The notes under the pieces are model-generated. The model searched no databases and was not told the DNA's origin. It saw nothing but the letters and a program-made list of their open reading frames with translations. Below are positions 63,449 to 64,000 of a DNA stretch of 64,000 bases, piece by piece. Position 1 is the first letter of the stretch. Each line of letters begins with the position of its first letter. Made by a program: the position numbers and the translations under genes. This DNA comes from Agrobacterium tumefaciens (GTDB taxonomy: Bacteria > Pseudomonadota > Alphaproteobacteria > Rhizobiales > Rhizobiaceae): the NCBI RefSeq assembly GCF_009649785.1, contig NZ_WJOK01000003.1:124001-188000 (forward strand), read 5' to 3'.

Positions 63449-64000
63449 ATGTCAGTCGCGCTCAAGCTTCACGTCGGCATGTCGCTGGCGCCAACCTGGC
63501 TCAGCGGCGAGGCATGGCGGCGTCAAGACAGCGGTATAGACGGGGTTTTCTCCAGCGATTATTTCGTCGATCTTGCAAAGCGCGCCGAGGCTGCGCATGT
63601 GGATTTTGTCTTCCGGCCCGACACGCTGTTTCTGCGCACTGAGGGGCTGGAGACCGGCGGCGGATTTGCGAGCATGGACCCGAACATGCTTCTGGCCGCC
63701 ATCGCACGGGAGACCAGCCATGTCGGCCTGTTATCCACGGTTTCAACGACATTCCTGCCGCCTTATGTGATTGCCCGCCAACTGCAATCGCTGAACTGGC
63801 TGAGCAATGGCCGGGCGGGATGGAACATCGTCACGGCGCTGGACGGCCACGAAAATTTCGGCCTGAAAGAAATGCCATCGCCACAGGAGCGTTATGAACG
63901 CGCCGCCGAGTTCACGCAGGTAGTACAGCAGCTCTGGGCGAGCTTTCCCAACGAGGCGCTGAAGCTGGACAAAGAGAGCGGGCGTTTTGCAGATCCGTCG
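63449..64000 (+). CDS. LLM-class flavin-dependent monooxygenase (NtaA/SnaA/DszA type), N-terminal 184 residues
   Basis: The frame is open to the window end with no stop. GAGG (63439-63442) lies six bases before the ATG. The sequence has the NtaA/SnaA-subfamily blocks: VDLAKRAEAAHVDFVFRPD (about 37-55), SHVGLLSTVSTTFLPPY (about 95-111), LNWLSNGRAGWNIVTALDG (about 119-137), and PQERYERAAEF. Such enzymes use FMNH2 and O2 on nitrilotriacetate, sulfonates, thiophenes or other small organics. Substrate and partner reductase are not visible. Divergent from the siderophore importer. Confidence 0.88.
   Translation, partial: MSVALKLHVGMSLAPTWLSGEAWRRQDSGIDGVFSSDYFVDLAKRAEAAHVDFVFRPDTLFLRTEGLETGGGFASMDPNMLLAAIARETSHVGLLSTVSTTFLPPYVIARQLQSLNWLSNGRAGWNIVTALDGHENFGLKEMPSPQERYERAAEFTQVVQQLWASFPNEALKLDKESGRFADPS

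Overview
The window looks like a chromosomal segment of an Agrobacterium/Rhizobium-type alphaproteobacterium. It has high GC, densely packed operons, LacI-family regulators paired with ABC importers, a soxBDAG-glyA-purU cluster, DUF1402 and BTLCP proteins, and a catechol siderophore locus that fits agrobactin, the spermidine catecholate of Agrobacterium. Species assignment is inference from gene content; no marker gene or rRNA is present.

Left part (1-15.6 kb). After the 5' end of a ProP-type transporter and a small PRC-barrel gene comes a locus that looks devoted to organic phosphate esters. It holds two copies of an inositol-monophosphatase plus CX5R dual-specificity-phosphatase pair, a cytoplasmic metallophosphoesterase, a Na+/Pi (NptA/YjbB-type) transporter, a LacI-type repressor, and an AfuABC/FbpABC-like ABC importer with a fused double permease and three tandem paralogous periplasmic binding proteins. 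The same CG-centred palindrome lies before both operons. My reading is import of a phosphorylated sugar or polyol, dephosphorylation in the cytoplasm, and export of surplus phosphate.

Middle part (15.7-43.5 kb). In order: a TerC/CBS membrane protein; a DUF1402 protein with lytic-transglycosylase-like motifs; a BTLCP cysteine protease; a sugar ABC operon (Gfo/Idh dehydrogenase, TIM-barrel isomerase, binding protein, two permeases, ATPase) divergent from a LacI gene across a perfect 18-bp operator; a hypothetical exported protein; an AraC/GlxA regulator divergent from soxB-soxD-soxA-soxG-glyA-purU (sarcosine demethylation and one-carbon handling); an MscS channel; a SulP transporter followed by a frameshifted ParB-like gene; a cupin; and a Tat-exported PhoX-like protein.

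Right part (43.6-63.2 kb). This is the siderophore locus. Transcribed leftwards from one iron-type control region are entC-entE-entB-entA and a phosphopantetheinyl transferase (dihydroxybenzoate synthesis and carrier activation). Rightwards run a Cy-Cy-A NRPS and a VibH-like free condensation protein. Converging on these is a C*-PCP-C NRPS. Together the two NRPS proteins equal a split VibF. A free aryl-carrier protein, a ViuB-like ferric-siderophore reductase and a FepB/D/G/C-type importer follow. No TonB receptor, exporter or thioesterase is in the window. The window closes with the 5' end of a flavin-dependent monooxygenase. No tRNA, rRNA, IS element or CRISPR array was found.
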